Shown: positions 1 to 9,008 of the stretch, one piece after another
Numbering within the stretch: the stretch's first letter is position 1
How the letters are laid out: the number at the start of each line of letters is the position of its first letter
Assembly: GCA_018399745.1 (NCBI GenBank)
Contig: JAGYNZ010000010.1
Location: 1 to 64,000 of the forward strand
DNA from: Deltaproteobacteria bacterium
GTDB lineage: Bacteria > Desulfobacterota > Dissulfuribacteria > Dissulfuribacterales > UBA3076
Length of the DNA stretch: 64,000 bases
Direction: 5' to 3'
The notes under the pieces: generated by a model
What the model was told of the DNA's origin: nothing
Seen by the model: the letters and a program-made list of their open reading frames with translations, nothing else
The model's database searches: none
Translations under genes and position numbers: made by a program

Positions 1-588
1 TTGCAGGTTATCTAATGTCTCTTTCTCTGACAGATTCCTGAAGTCCTGAGATATAAAGATATCTATGAATTCTTTCCATGCCTTTGGCAATAAATTTCTG
101 GAATTTGTCAGTCCTCCTGTCCATAAAGAATTGGTCTTTAAAGCCCTCTCACCTCTTCTGGCCAGACTCAGACGGTCGTCTATTGCGAATGCAACAGCCA
201 GGGCAGGGTCCGCGGTCCCCTTTATAAGAGCTCTCCAGTTAATTTTCAGCCAGTCCTCATCGTGTGCATCAATGACCTCAGCCCATCTAAACCACCTGCC
301 GTGTGGAAAGGATAAGACGAAAAAGGCGTTTCTCGCCAACCGTGAGTATACAAGAAGTGAGACCAGCCGTGCGGAAATGGCCTGTTTGACACCTGGCTTT
401 TTTATTGAATTGTGAGAAATTCTGAATCCGGAGAGTGCAGCTCGGCCTTCCGGGTCTTGTTGGACAGCTTGAGCAAATCGCGAAAAGGTCAGGGGAGAAA
501 GCTGAGAAAGCAGCCAACTCGATGCTTCCTCGCTCAGTTGCGGCGGTTCCCAATCTTCAAAGATTTCAAGACTTGGCTGTTCTGACAT
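1..588 (-). CDS. Conserved-looking protein of unknown function (3' end outside window)
   Basis: An open frame runs from an ATG at 588 to the window edge, 196 codons without a stop, so the C-terminus is missing. The N-terminus is acidic (MSEQPSLEIFEDWEPP) and is followed by a helical region containing SRFAQAVQQDPEGRAAL and a tryptophan-rich stretch (GRWFRWAEVIDAHDEDW). It starts 9 nt after the dtd stop on the same strand, so it is probably co-transcribed with dtd. No signal peptide or membrane segment is visible. I do not recognise the family and assign no function. The uninterrupted frame and operon-like spacing support a real gene. Confidence 0.6.
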   Translation of the reverse strand, partial: MSEQPSLEIFEDWEPPQLSEEASSWLLSQLSPLTFSRFAQAVQQDPEGRAALSGFRISHNSIKKPGVKQAISARLVSLLVYSRLARNAFFVLSFPHGRWFRWAEVIDAHDEDWLKINWRALIKGTADPALAVAFAIDDRLSLARRGERALKTNSLWTGGLTNSRNLLPKAWKEFIDIFISQDFRNLSEKETLDNLQ

Positions 589-597
589 GCGTTTTAC

Positions 598-1047
598 TCA
601 GGACCCCTTTCGACTGTCCAACAGCAACGTTACTGGACCGTCATTAACAAGATGTACCTTCATATAGACCTGAAAACGACCAGTTTTTACCTTAATACCT
701 TTAGCCCTTATCGTATCAGCAACCAGTTTGTAGAGTCTATTGGCATTATCTGGATCGGCGGCCTTGACAAACGAAGGCCTCCTTCCCTTTCTGCAGTCTG
801 CGCATAGAGTAAACTGTGATACCAGGAGCAATCCTCCGCCAATATCAGCAAGAGAGAGATTAAGACGGCCATCCTTATCATCAAAAACCCTGAGATTCAC
901 ACATTTTTCGGCTATAAATGCCGCATCAGTATCGTTATCCCCCGATTCCACTCCAAGGAGCACAAGGGCTCCTTTACCGATATGCCCCACAATCTCGTCG
1001 TTTATCTCAACCCATGCCTCACTGACCCTTTGCCAAACTGCTCTCAT
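598..1047 (-). CDS. dtd: D-aminoacyl-tRNA deacylase
   Basis: This 149-residue protein has the usual length and sequence of DTD, the homodimeric editing enzyme that hydrolyses D-aminoacyl-tRNA (and Gly-tRNA-Ala) in the cytoplasm. Family signatures are visible: the start MRAVWQRVSEAWV, the active-site SQFTL motif near residue 77, and the C-terminal NDGPVT motif followed by LLLDS. The second family motif normally reads GxFGAxM but here reads GRFQVYM. The unknown partial gene follows almost immediately. The divergent gene at 1108 leaves a 60-bp shared promoter region. The identification is secure. Confidence 0.93.
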   Translation of the reverse strand: MRAVWQRVSEAWVEINDEIVGHIGKGALVLLGVESGDNDTDAAFIAEKCVNLRVFDDKDGRLNLSLADIGGGLLLVSQFTLCADCRKGRRPSFVKAADPDNANRLYKLVADTIRAKGIKVKTGRFQVYMKVHLVNDGPVTLLLDSRKGS

Positions 1048-1107
1048 GATTACTTTTTAGTGACAGGTTATAATGATTTCAAAAAAACAATATAATAGTA
1101 TAAGATC

Positions 1108-1833
1108 ATGTCTCAAAAATTAAAAGAAACCGAATTACATCTACCAGAAATCTCATATGAAGTCACGGAGAGCTGTCTTAGAGATTATGATATCAAGGTC
1201 CTTCAGCCAAGGCATGGTTACCGTTTTTCCATAGACTCGTTACTGCTTGCGGACTTTGCAAGAATAAGAAAATTCGATCATATCCTGGACATCGGCACAG
1301 GATGCGGGATTATCGCCATGGTACTTGCCAAAAAATACAGTAATGTAAAAATAGCGGCACTGGAGAAACAGAAAGATCTGGCTAGGATCGCAGAAAAGAA
1401 TATACTTTTGAATCATATGGATCGGCGAATTACATTATATGAATCGGACTTAAATAGAATATCGGAGATATTTCCCGCAGGCAGTTTTGATCATATTGTG
1501 ACCAATCCTCCATACAGGTCTCCTGGGTCCGGCAGATTGTGCAGGAATTCCCAGGAGGCCCTTGCGAGGCACGAGATCCTGACAGACCTTTATCAGATAC
1601 TGTCCGCGACACGTCATGCTCTGCATCCGGGTGGCAGGATAAGTCTTATCTATTCTGCTGACCGTGTTACCAAACTTTTGGCCGGCATGCGTGAGCTTAA
1701 CCTTGAACCCAAGAGATTGAGAATGATTCACCCTGATTTAAATATACCTGCAAAGCTGATTCTGGTTGAGGGATGTAAAGATGCGGGGGAAGAACTTAGG
1801 GTTTTGCCCCCCCTTTTTCTAAAGAGCCAATGA
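1108..1833 (+). CDS. TrmN6/YfiC-like SAM-dependent adenine-N6 methyltransferase
   Basis: This 241-residue class I methyltransferase resembles the tRNA1(Val) A37 N6-methyltransferase (TrmN6/YfiC) family. The N-terminal segment has the family's RHGYRFSIDSLLLADF feature, followed by a SAM-binding motif I (DIGTGCGIIAMVLA, about residues 57-70) and the catalytic TNPPYRSPGSG motif near residue 132; NPPY is typical of enzymes that methylate an exocyclic amino group. The substrate is inferred from the family and could be another RNA. The gene is monocistronic and diverges from dtd. Confidence 0.8.
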   Translation: MSQKLKETELHLPEISYEVTESCLRDYDIKVLQPRHGYRFSIDSLLLADFARIRKFDHILDIGTGCGIIAMVLAKKYSNVKIAALEKQKDLARIAEKNILLNHMDRRITLYESDLNRISEIFPAGSFDHIVTNPPYRSPGSGRLCRNSQEALARHEILTDLYQILSATRHALHPGGRISLIYSADRVTKLLAGMRELNLEPKRLRMIHPDLNIPAKLILVEGCKDAGEELRVLPPLFLKSQ

Positions 1834-1865
1834 TTCTGCTGAAAATATTCCATTTGCTGTATTGC

Positions 1866-1905
1866 CGAGATTTCGCTGAGTACATATTGTTTATTGGAAA
1901 TCTCG
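1866..1905. terminator. Inverted repeat between convergent genes
   Basis: A perfect 9-bp inverted repeat (CGAGATTTC at 1866-1874 and GAAATCTCG at 1897-1905) lies between the convergent genes ending at 1833 and 1976. A second short one follows (GCTGAA 1915-1920, TTCAGC 1931-1936). There is no clear U-run, so a bidirectional termination role is only inferred from position. Confidence 0.35.
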
Positions 1906-1975
1906 TGCCCTGTAGCTGAAAGATTTATGCTTCAGCACTTTCTGCAGTATACGCGAAAAGGTCCGTAGAGTTAAT

Positions 1976-2473
1976 TTATAGAGGTTCAGGGTTACGTTTC
2001 TTTTGTTCAGAATATTTCAGGTAGAGATTTGCCATCGCCTGTTTTAGTTCATGATCACGAACAGGTTCCATCATGTTATTCGCAGCATCCAATGCACGTT
2101 TAGGGAATTGCACCTTTTCTTTTTTCAGCATGTCTTTCCTGGATATTTTATGAGTCATCCATCGGGATCTGACCTCTGACACGTTACCTAAAACAAACCT
2201 GATATCCTTAATTTTTGACCTTGATGGTAAGCGCGTATTCAGCCCATTAATAAATAGCTGCCTTTGAAATGATAGCTGCTGCATCCAAATTGAGTCAGAG
2301 ACAACTACAATCAGTGTGTCTCTCTCTGTGAAGCGTTCTGGCCAGGCATTTAACGCAACTTGAGAACCTACGATTTCCTCCCATATGTCCCAAATCATTC
2401 CCCGGGACAGTCTGGCACCCCATTCGTGTTTAAGGGCAAGTTTTTCTAATATTTCATTAACTCTAGACGGCAT
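1976..2473 (-). CDS. DUF721 domain protein (DciA-like)
   Basis: This 165-residue protein carries a DUF721 domain in roughly its first 105 residues. The family pattern is clear: an N-terminal helix (VNEILEKLALKHEW), WEEIVGSQVALNAWPERF, then LIVVVSDSIWMQQLSFQRQLFINGLN. Some DUF721 proteins are DciA, the ancestral loader of the replicative helicase DnaB; others have no known role. The C-terminal 60 residues are basic and of low similarity to anything I recognise. It stands alone, convergent with the methyltransferase. The family call is firm but the function is an inference. Confidence 0.75.
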   Translation of the reverse strand: MPSRVNEILEKLALKHEWGARLSRGMIWDIWEEIVGSQVALNAWPERFTERDTLIVVVSDSIWMQQLSFQRQLFINGLNTRLPSRSKIKDIRFVLGNVSEVRSRWMTHKISRKDMLKKEKVQFPKRALDAANNMMEPVRDHELKQAMANLYLKYSEQKKRNPEPL

Positions 2474-3008
2474 TGTATCGAAAATATTGATATCCTTACA
2501 TTACAAGTCAAAAGCAGTTTATACTCTATTAGTCTTGTATTCTGCTACTGAAATTCGGAATTGTGAAAGAGACTGAGATATACACGCATTTCCTAAGTTC
2601 ATTTTCTTAATTGCCAGCTTTCAATAGATATTCGATTTGATAATGCACGCTTTTTTTGAAAAAAATGTAAACTGCTCAACAAACAATGCCAATAATTCTG
2701 TTGCGCATAAGTCAAATCGGGTGGTAAATAGGTTTAACAGAGATTTCTCTTAAGGTGAAGCCCTGCATACATACTTCATAAAGATCCCATTGGGTAAATC
2801 ATGAATCATTTAAATTGCTTTGGAGACATGAAATTGCCAAAACCTTCCGAGGATAAGACATTATATATCAAAATAGACAAGGCTGTCGTCTGATGGTCGA
2901 GGCGGTTTTTAAGTTGTTGAAGCAAACAGACACTTTATAAAAATATAGGTAATTACAAAACACTATACAGGGAAAAATTTGTGAAAACCGTTCTGTTAGG
3001 GAGGCATT
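2474..3008. other. Intergenic region, no gene seen
   Basis: These 535 bp are AT-rich, with stop codons in all frames and no recognisable RNA gene. A ribosome-binding site (GGGAGG, about 2999-3004) precedes the aldo/keto reductase start at 3009. Otherwise I see nothing to name. Confidence 0.6.
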
Positions 3009-4004
3009 ATGGATTTTGTGTATGTTAGCGGGACTGATATCAAGGCCTCACGCATTGCCCTTGGTACATGGGCTATAGGAGGCTGGATGTGGGGAGGTAC
3101 TGAAGAACAGCAGGCTGTCAATACCATTCGCACTGCCTTGGATTTAGGTATAAATCTTATCGACACAGCGCCGGTATATGGATTTGGAAAATCAGAAGAA
3201 CTCGTAGGCAGGGCACTGGTTGAATCTGGAAACAGGGATCAGGTAATAATTGCCACAAAGACGGGTCTGGAATGGGATGACCAGGGAAGAGTGGTCAGGA
3301 ATTCTTCCAAACAGCGGATACTGAGGGAGATCGATGACTCTCTTTACAGGCTCCATACTGATTATATTGATATATACCAAATCCACTGGCCGGACCCTGC
3401 AACGCCTTTTGAGGAAACTGCTGAAACTATGAATGATCTTTACAGAAAAGGAAAAATAAAGGCCATAGGAGTAAGCAACTACAACCCGCAACAGATGGAT
3501 GGGTTCAAAAAGTATTCTGAACTTCATGTCAGCCAGCCACCCTACAATCTGTTCGAGCGGAAAATCGAAGATGATGTTCTTCCATATTGTATCGATAACA
3601 ATATTACGACACTTGTCTATGGTTCATTGTGTCGGGGCCTTCTTACAGGCAGAATGCAAAAAGACACGAAGTTTAAAGGAGATGATTTGCGTAAGATAGA
3701 TCCAAAATTCCAGCAACCGCGATATAATCAATATCTGAAGGCTGTTACCAGGCTGGATGAATATGCCCAAAAAAATTTTGGGACAAGGGTAATCCATCTG
3801 GCTATAAGATGGTTGCTGGATAGACCGGGAGTAAATGTTGCCCTTTGGGGAGCAAGGCGACCAGATCAGCTTGATCCGGTCTCAGACATCTTGGGGTGGA
3901 AGCTGGATGAATCATCCATGGAATCCGTTGATGCAATATTGAAAGAGACAGTAATAGACCCTGTCGGTCCTGAATTTATGGCCCCTCCGGCCTCCTCACC
4001 CTGA
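3009..4004 (+). CDS. Aldo/keto reductase
   Basis: This 331-residue (alpha/beta)8-barrel oxidoreductase belongs to the aldo/keto reductase superfamily, which uses NADPH to reduce aldehydes and ketones in the cytoplasm. The catalytic tetrad is visible: Asp and Tyr in NLIDTAPVYGFGKSEELVG (about residues 49-67), Lys in IIATKTGLEW, and His in YIDIYQIHWPDP. The C-terminal region carries the usual coenzyme-binding stretch (VALWGARRPDQL). A good Shine-Dalgarno sequence (GGGAGG) precedes the ATG. The substrate cannot be told from sequence, and the gene is apparently monocistronic. Confidence 0.88.
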   Translation: MDFVYVSGTDIKASRIALGTWAIGGWMWGGTEEQQAVNTIRTALDLGINLIDTAPVYGFGKSEELVGRALVESGNRDQVIIATKTGLEWDDQGRVVRNSSKQRILREIDDSLYRLHTDYIDIYQIHWPDPATPFEETAETMNDLYRKGKIKAIGVSNYNPQQMDGFKKYSELHVSQPPYNLFERKIEDDVLPYCIDNNITTLVYGSLCRGLLTGRMQKDTKFKGDDLRKIDPKFQQPRYNQYLKAVTRLDEYAQKNFGTRVIHLAIRWLLDRPGVNVALWGARRPDQLDPVSDILGWKLDESSMESVDAILKETVIDPVGPEFMAPPASSP

Positions 4005-4153
4005 CGGATACAGGATCAGCAGGAAGAGAAACAGTTATGCTGATATTGGTTTATACCTGATGACATACCTTAAGCTTTTCATGGATTAATGTTCTATCAA
4101 GTATTGATTTTCTGAGAGTTTCATCGGAAGAAAGTCCTTACACTATATTAATT

Positions 4154-4984
4154 ATGCCGAACTCTGTTATCAATAAATTGGATTTAGGATTAGTATCACT
4201 TGGTTTTTTTGTGGCCTTATTTAGTGCTGGTATTGGTATAGGTGGAGGTGCTCTATTGGTTCCTATACTCATATCAGTATTTAAATTTGATTTTAAAAAG
4301 GCTACAAGCGCATCTTTAGCCACTATTATACCTATTAGTTTTATAGGATCGGTCAGCCATTTTATTTTTTCCCCAAATATTTCACATCTCCAATATTATT
4401 TTATATTTATTCCTATGTGTATATTTGGAGCAATATTAGGAGGTAAATTTCTTCCCAAATGGAAAGTAAACTGGTTAAAATTCGCTTTTTCTATTTTTTT
4501 AATTCCTATTAGTTTAAAAATGCTGAATATATTTGACTTAATTTCTTTATTTTATTGCAATTTACCTAATATATTTTTTATAAATGAGTCGTTGATCATA
4601 ATGTTATTTGGCATAATTATTGGATTTTTTGCCATACTTTTAGGCATGGGTTGCGGACTTCTGATTGTGCCATTTTATATAATCATAATAGGTGTCGACA
4701 TACATGAAGCAATAAAATTATCTCTTACTACCATGTTTTTTCTCACTTTTTCATCAACTATGATTCACAGCAGATTGAAAACATTAGATCTTATATCACT
4801 AAAGAGTCTGCTCATTCCGGCTGTATTAGGAGCTGTTACGGGAGCAATAATATCAAGCCACCTTCCGGCTCCCATGCTCAAACAGATATTCGGTACTTTT
4901 TTGTTTTTAATCGCCTGTAAATATATTGTAGAAGAGTTATTCATATATCTTTATGGTATAAAATATAGTAATAATAGGTGTTAG
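4154..4984 (+). CDS. TSUP (TauE/SafE) family membrane permease
   Basis: This 276-residue, very hydrophobic protein has the internal duplication of TSUP transporters: each half begins with a glycine-rich helix (FVALFSAGIGIGGGALLVPIL near residue 19 and FFAILLGMGCGLLIVPFYI in the middle), giving about eight membrane segments. The family moves sulfite, sulfonates, sulfoacetate or thiosulfate across the inner membrane. A sulfur anion would suit this genome, but the substrate is not determined here. The gene is conspicuously AT-rich, with AT-ending codons unlike its neighbours, which suggests recent acquisition. No partner gene is adjacent. Confidence 0.82.
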   Translation: MPNSVINKLDLGLVSLGFFVALFSAGIGIGGGALLVPILISVFKFDFKKATSASLATIIPISFIGSVSHFIFSPNISHLQYYFIFIPMCIFGAILGGKFLPKWKVNWLKFAFSIFLIPISLKMLNIFDLISLFYCNLPNIFFINESLIIMLFGIIIGFFAILLGMGCGLLIVPFYIIIIGVDIHEAIKLSLTTMFFLTFSSTMIHSRLKTLDLISLKSLLIPAVLGAVTGAIISSHLPAPMLKQIFGTFLFLIACKYIVEELFIYLYGIKYSNNRC

Positions 4985-5112
4985 CTTTTATACAATATAG
5001 TTTAGCTTTGGAAAACCATGGTCTCAAAATAAGCACAAACTCCACAGTATGCCGTCATCTATATTACCGTCTGCCACAAAGAACAGGTTCAATAAATAGG
5101 ATTATCTAATTC

Positions 5113-5952
5113 TCAAGCTTCCTGCAGCTCTTCAGTTTCAGTAGTAATATGAACGTCCTGTTGCGGGTAGGGAATGCTAATTCCTTCCTTGTCAAAGGTG
5201 ACCTTGATCTTTTCGGTCAGATCAAAATATACGCTCCAGTAATCTCCAGACTTCACCCACGGACGAACTACAAGATTCACACTGCTGTCTGCGAGTTCTG
5301 AGACCGCGATTTGCGGAGCGGGATCGGCCAGAATTCTTTTCTCTGCATTAATAATGCCATCCAAAACTTCTTTGGCTTTGCTGATTTCATCGTCGTAGCT
5401 AATACCGATTACAAGATCAACCCGTCGAGTGTCATTGGCTGTGACATTGGTGATAACGTTGCTGGTTATCATGCCGTTTGGCACAATTCTCACCTGGTTG
5501 TCAGGGGTGTGAAGAACAGTATTGAACATAGTAATGCCCTTGACTGTTCCGTTGGCACCGCCTGCCTCCACATAATCTCCTACTCGGAATGGCCGAAAGA
5601 GAATGAGCATGACTCCTGCAGCGAAATTGGAGAGGGAATCCTTGAGAGCCAGGCCGACGGCTAGACCGGCCGCACCTACAATAGTTAGAAAAGACGTCGT
5701 GTTAATGCCGAGCTGGCCGATGGCCGCTATAATTACCACAACAATTAGTGCATAATAGATCAGGTTTTCCGCAAACCTAATCAATGTTACGTCCACTTTG
5801 TTTTTCTCAAGTAGTCTCCCCAATAGTTTTGATAAACGCCTGGAAATCCAGCGCCCCACGATGAATATGAGAATCGCTGCCAACAGTTTTACTGAGTATT
5901 GAGTAACCCAGATCGTCAATGTATCCAAAATATTACCTAAATTTGTTTCCAT
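5113..5952 (-). CDS. mscS: Small-conductance mechanosensitive channel, MscS family
   Basis: This 279-residue protein matches the compact MscS type: three N-terminal membrane helices, then the pore helix with the glycine/alanine pattern GAAGLAVGLALKDSLSNFAAG, then the beta domain beginning RPFRVGDYVEAGG and containing NGMITSNVITNVT. MscS forms a heptamer in the inner membrane and opens under hypo-osmotic tension to release solutes. Length and motifs match the E. coli protein. It is followed on the same strand by nothing closely spaced and probably has its own promoter. Confidence 0.93.
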   Translation of the reverse strand: METNLGNILDTLTIWVTQYSVKLLAAILIFIVGRWISRRLSKLLGRLLEKNKVDVTLIRFAENLIYYALIVVVIIAAIGQLGINTTSFLTIVGAAGLAVGLALKDSLSNFAAGVMLILFRPFRVGDYVEAGGANGTVKGITMFNTVLHTPDNQVRIVPNGMITSNVITNVTANDTRRVDLVIGISYDDEISKAKEVLDGIINAEKRILADPAPQIAVSELADSSVNLVVRPWVKSGDYWSVYFDLTEKIKVTFDKEGISIPYPQQDVHITTETEELQEA

Positions 5953-6045
5953 GTCTCAAATTCCCCTTTCATGGTGATATTTTTGTAAACCATTTCCATA
6001 GGGCACTTTTCCATTTTAAAACGTCTTTCTGGATAAGCCAGGCCA

Positions 6046-6795
6046 TCACAAACCGAATACTTTTTTCAGGATATCCGTAGTCCGGGCTGCAGGGTTGGTG
6101 CGTATTTTCTCTTCCTCTTCTCCCAGCAATGTGAAAAGCCCGTCAAGGGTCTTATTGGTTATATAGTGATCCAGATCAAGGTCCGTGCCTGCTATTAGAG
6201 GTTTTACGGCCGGATAATCCACAAGAGACTGATAGGTCTGGGTTACACCCACCTTTTGGGAGGTATCATGAACTATGGGCCGGAACCTTTCGCTGAGTGG
6301 TTGCCAGGTCTTGTCACGGAAATAGTCAGTAGCTGAAGTACCTCCGCTTTTCCATAAACGACGGACATCTTCAAAGCTTAGATCCTTTACGGCCTGAACC
6401 AGAATGGGAAGCGCTTCTCCTGAGGCCTTTTCTGCGGCCAGGTTCATGGTTCGTTCAAAGGCGTCGGTCTGGGAACCAAGTCCGAGCCCTCTCAAGGTCC
6501 CAGCAATATTTTGAAAATGGCCCGGTAGTGGTATATGAATGACTGGATTTTCCATAAAACCTCCGGGGCCGGAGGCCCTTTCCACTGATCTTTGCACCCC
6601 AAGATTCAGGGCCTCCCGAAGCCCGGTTAAGATATCCTGATCAGTGAGACCATTCTGCTGCCCAACGGCTTTCCCGGCTTCTTCGGAACCGGTTACGTCT
6701 TTTACAGTCTCAAGTGCGCTATCCCAAAATCCGCCGTAAACTGGTGAAGCCAAAGCAATAAGACTGAAGAGCATAAGGATCATAATGTGTTGCAT
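6046..6795 (-). CDS. DUF4197 family periplasmic protein
   Basis: This 249-residue protein begins with a signal peptide (about residues 1-21, MILMLFSLIALASPVYGG), so it is exported. The mature part matches DUF4197: GLREALNLGVQRSVER, a PVIHIPLPGHFQNIAGTLRGLGLG segment, and the C-terminal TNKTLDGLFTLLGEEE. The family is common in Gram-negative bacteria and has no established function. A ribosome-binding site (GGAGGGCCCC in the transcript) precedes the start. The gene ends 93 bp from the mscS start region. Confidence 0.82.
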   Translation of the reverse strand: MQHIMILMLFSLIALASPVYGGFWDSALETVKDVTGSEEAGKAVGQQNGLTDQDILTGLREALNLGVQRSVERASGPGGFMENPVIHIPLPGHFQNIAGTLRGLGLGSQTDAFERTMNLAAEKASGEALPILVQAVKDLSFEDVRRLWKSGGTSATDYFRDKTWQPLSERFRPIVHDTSQKVGVTQTYQSLVDYPAVKPLIAGTDLDLDHYITNKTLDGLFTLLGEEEEKIRTNPAARTTDILKKVFGL

Positions 6796-7093
6796 AAAGG
6801 GGCCCTCCTTTGTTTTTAAAGATTAAAAGAATAGCTCATGGCTATACTTGCCGGGCAGTCTCAACTAGGCTGCGCATTTAAGTATCTTACATGCTAAGGG
6901 GTTTATTTTTAAAAATATTATAGGGCCTGATGTCAACACAGGTCAAGCATCATATTCAATAGGTGGTTTACCGGATTTTTTAATGGCTGTTTCGTGTATT
7001 GATCTGTAGATTGGAAAGGGCCGTCAATGGGCCTAGCACGGTTTCCCGAGGCCGTTGTTTCCGAATTGGATAGAGGTGATTTACTGTCAGCCT

Positions 7094-7948
7094 CTAATAT
7101 TCAGGTGGCATATTCTTAAGCTGTGCCAGGGAGAAGACAGGGCCGTCTTTACACACAAACTTATGGCCGATATTACAGCGGCCGCACATGCCGATACCGC
7201 ACTTCATGCGCATTTCCAGGGAGAGGATGATTCTCTCAGGCGAGAACCCCACTTTTTCAAGCACAGGCTGTGTAAACTTGATCATAATCGGCGGACCGCA
7301 AACAATTGCAATGGCATTATCCGCGTTGGTGATCTTCTGCTCTGTAATGGTGGGGACAAAACCTGTATTATATTTCCAATCCGGATCATCCGTCCCATCT
7401 ACAGTGATATGCATGTTGATGTCATCTCTTTGTTCCCACTCTGCCAGCTCATCCTTGTAAAGCAGCATTCCTGGATTCCTCGCGCCATATACCACGGAAA
7501 TATCCTTGAACTTGTCGCGGTTGTCCGGATGTAGCATATAGACAATACTGGATCTCAATGTGGTAAAGGCAAAACCGCCGCCTATGATGACAATATTCTT
7601 TCCTTCCATTTCTTTCCAGGGATACCAGTTGCCAAGAGGCCCACGTATACCCATTACATCACCCTCTTTCATGTTGTGAAGGTGCGTAGTAACCAGCCCT
7701 ACCTTGTTTACCGTGAAAGTGACATGCCCTTTCTCTGTTGGTGAGGACGCAATACCAATAGGACTCTCTCCTTTTCCGGCTATAGATAATTCTGCAAACT
7801 GACCGGGTATGTATGAGAACTTGTTTTCATCCTCAGGTTTCTGAAACACAAACCTGAAGGTCTTGAGATTCCTGTCTTCAGTCTCTGTGACGATCTTATC
7901 TATACGAACCGGATAGGGTAGATACGGGTTTTTCAAGGGTCTCTCCAT
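7094..7948 (-). CDS. flxA: FlxA-like FAD/NAD(P)H oxidoreductase subunit
   Basis: This 284-residue protein is a ferredoxin:NADP reductase-type flavoprotein. The FAD-binding half carries YIPGQFAELSIAG, the nucleotide half has IGGGFAFTTLRS, and the C-terminus has a [2Fe-2S] motif with cysteines in KCGIGMCGRCNIGHKFVC. It resembles FlxA of sulfate reducers and the gamma subunits of sulfhydrogenases, which pass electrons from NAD(P)H into an HdrA flavin. It is the last gene of the Hdr/Flx cluster and lies 1 nt after flxB. I infer that it is the NAD(P)H entry module of the complex. Confidence 0.83.
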   Translation of the reverse strand: MERPLKNPYLPYPVRIDKIVTETEDRNLKTFRFVFQKPEDENKFSYIPGQFAELSIAGKGESPIGIASSPTEKGHVTFTVNKVGLVTTHLHNMKEGDVMGIRGPLGNWYPWKEMEGKNIVIIGGGFAFTTLRSSIVYMLHPDNRDKFKDISVVYGARNPGMLLYKDELAEWEQRDDINMHITVDGTDDPDWKYNTGFVPTITEQKITNADNAIAIVCGPPIMIKFTQPVLEKVGFSPERIILSLEMRMKCGIGMCGRCNIGHKFVCKDGPVFSLAQLKNMPPEY

Positions 7949-7949
7949 G

Positions 7950-9002
7950 TTATTGGTTCTTATGTGAAAAGCCGTTCATCAATTCACACACCTGTCTGAT
8001 ATCTATATTCACAGGACAGTTTCTTATACATCTGCCGCATCCTGAGCACTGAACTCCATTGTTATACCTGTCCACATAGTATTTCAGTTTATGCATAAAT
8101 CTCTGGCGCACACGCTGTACCTTTCTGGCCCTTGGATTATGGCCTGAGCCATGCAGTGTAAAGAGGGGAAACATGCAGGAATCCCAGTTTCTGATCCGGT
8201 CCCCCTGTTTTTTAAATACCTCATCCTGGATATCAAAACACCAGCAGGTGGGACACAGATATGTGCACGTGCCGCAATTAATGCACGCAAAGGCCACCTC
8301 ATCCCAGAATGGCGCATCAAAAAGCTCGGTCTGCACCTTGTCCTTTAACTTGTCAGTAGAAACCTTATTTCTTATTTTATCTAAAGCACTGGCTGCCAGT
8401 CCTTCACTTGCCTTCAGTGCGGCCTCGTCTGCTTCTTTTCCACCTTTTGCTTGGTTTAGGAACGTCTCGCCTTTGTCTGTCAGGGCCTTTACAAGGAATT
8501 TGTCTCCCAGATCGTAGAGTAGCGCGTCGAGGCCTTTTTCACTAAATGGGCCTCCACCAACGGACGTACAGAAACAAGTAGAGTCGGGATTATTACATCC
8601 AAGTCCCACGAAAGTGGTCGAGTTATAACGTTGTACCCACCAGGGATCCTGATATTCAGGATTGTCAAAATTAGGTCTAACTATCTGAAAGGCATGGGCA
8701 TCACAGGGCCTTATCCCAACGATGGCCTGGGGAAAGTAGTCCTTTTTCGACTGCTTTATGATATTTGCGTCCGGGTCATTTTCATTCAAGGTATATTCAA
8801 AGAGACGCTCTGACTGGGGATAAATCAATGATTTAGGAGAAAGACGTGTATTTTTAAAGTTAAAGTCTGGATTTTTCTTATCGTCCATCGCCTCAAAGGT
8901 ATGAAAGTCTCCGTCCCTGACTGGAACAAATATATTATAAGAGGATTTCAGGCCTGCTAATGTCTTTATCCACTCTTTTTTGGTATAGATCTTTTTTGTC
9001 AT
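7950..9002 (-). CDS. FlxB-like 4Fe-4S subunit
   Basis: This 350-residue cytoplasmic protein has a C-terminal pair of [4Fe-4S] motifs: CINCGTCTYLCPTCWC (about residues 239-254) and CSGCGRCIRNCP (about 319-330). The layout follows the sulfhydrogenase-beta/FlxB type, in which an N-terminal domain (GIRPCDAHAFQI, then FCTSVGGGPFSEKG) precedes the ferredoxin module. It probably relays electrons between the FlxA flavoprotein and the HdrA subunits. It starts 6 nt after flxC and ends 1 nt before flxA, so it is translationally coupled within the operon. FlxB versus FlxC naming of the two relay subunits is by analogy. Confidence 0.78.
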   Translation of the reverse strand: MTKKIYTKKEWIKTLAGLKSSYNIFVPVRDGDFHTFEAMDDKKNPDFNFKNTRLSPKSLIYPQSERLFEYTLNENDPDANIIKQSKKDYFPQAIVGIRPCDAHAFQIVRPNFDNPEYQDPWWVQRYNSTTFVGLGCNNPDSTCFCTSVGGGPFSEKGLDALLYDLGDKFLVKALTDKGETFLNQAKGGKEADEAALKASEGLAASALDKIRNKVSTDKLKDKVQTELFDAPFWDEVAFACINCGTCTYLCPTCWCFDIQDEVFKKQGDRIRNWDSCMFPLFTLHGSGHNPRARKVQRVRQRFMHKLKYYVDRYNNGVQCSGCGRCIRNCPVNIDIRQVCELMNGFSHKNQ

Positions 9003-9008
9003 GAGGCG

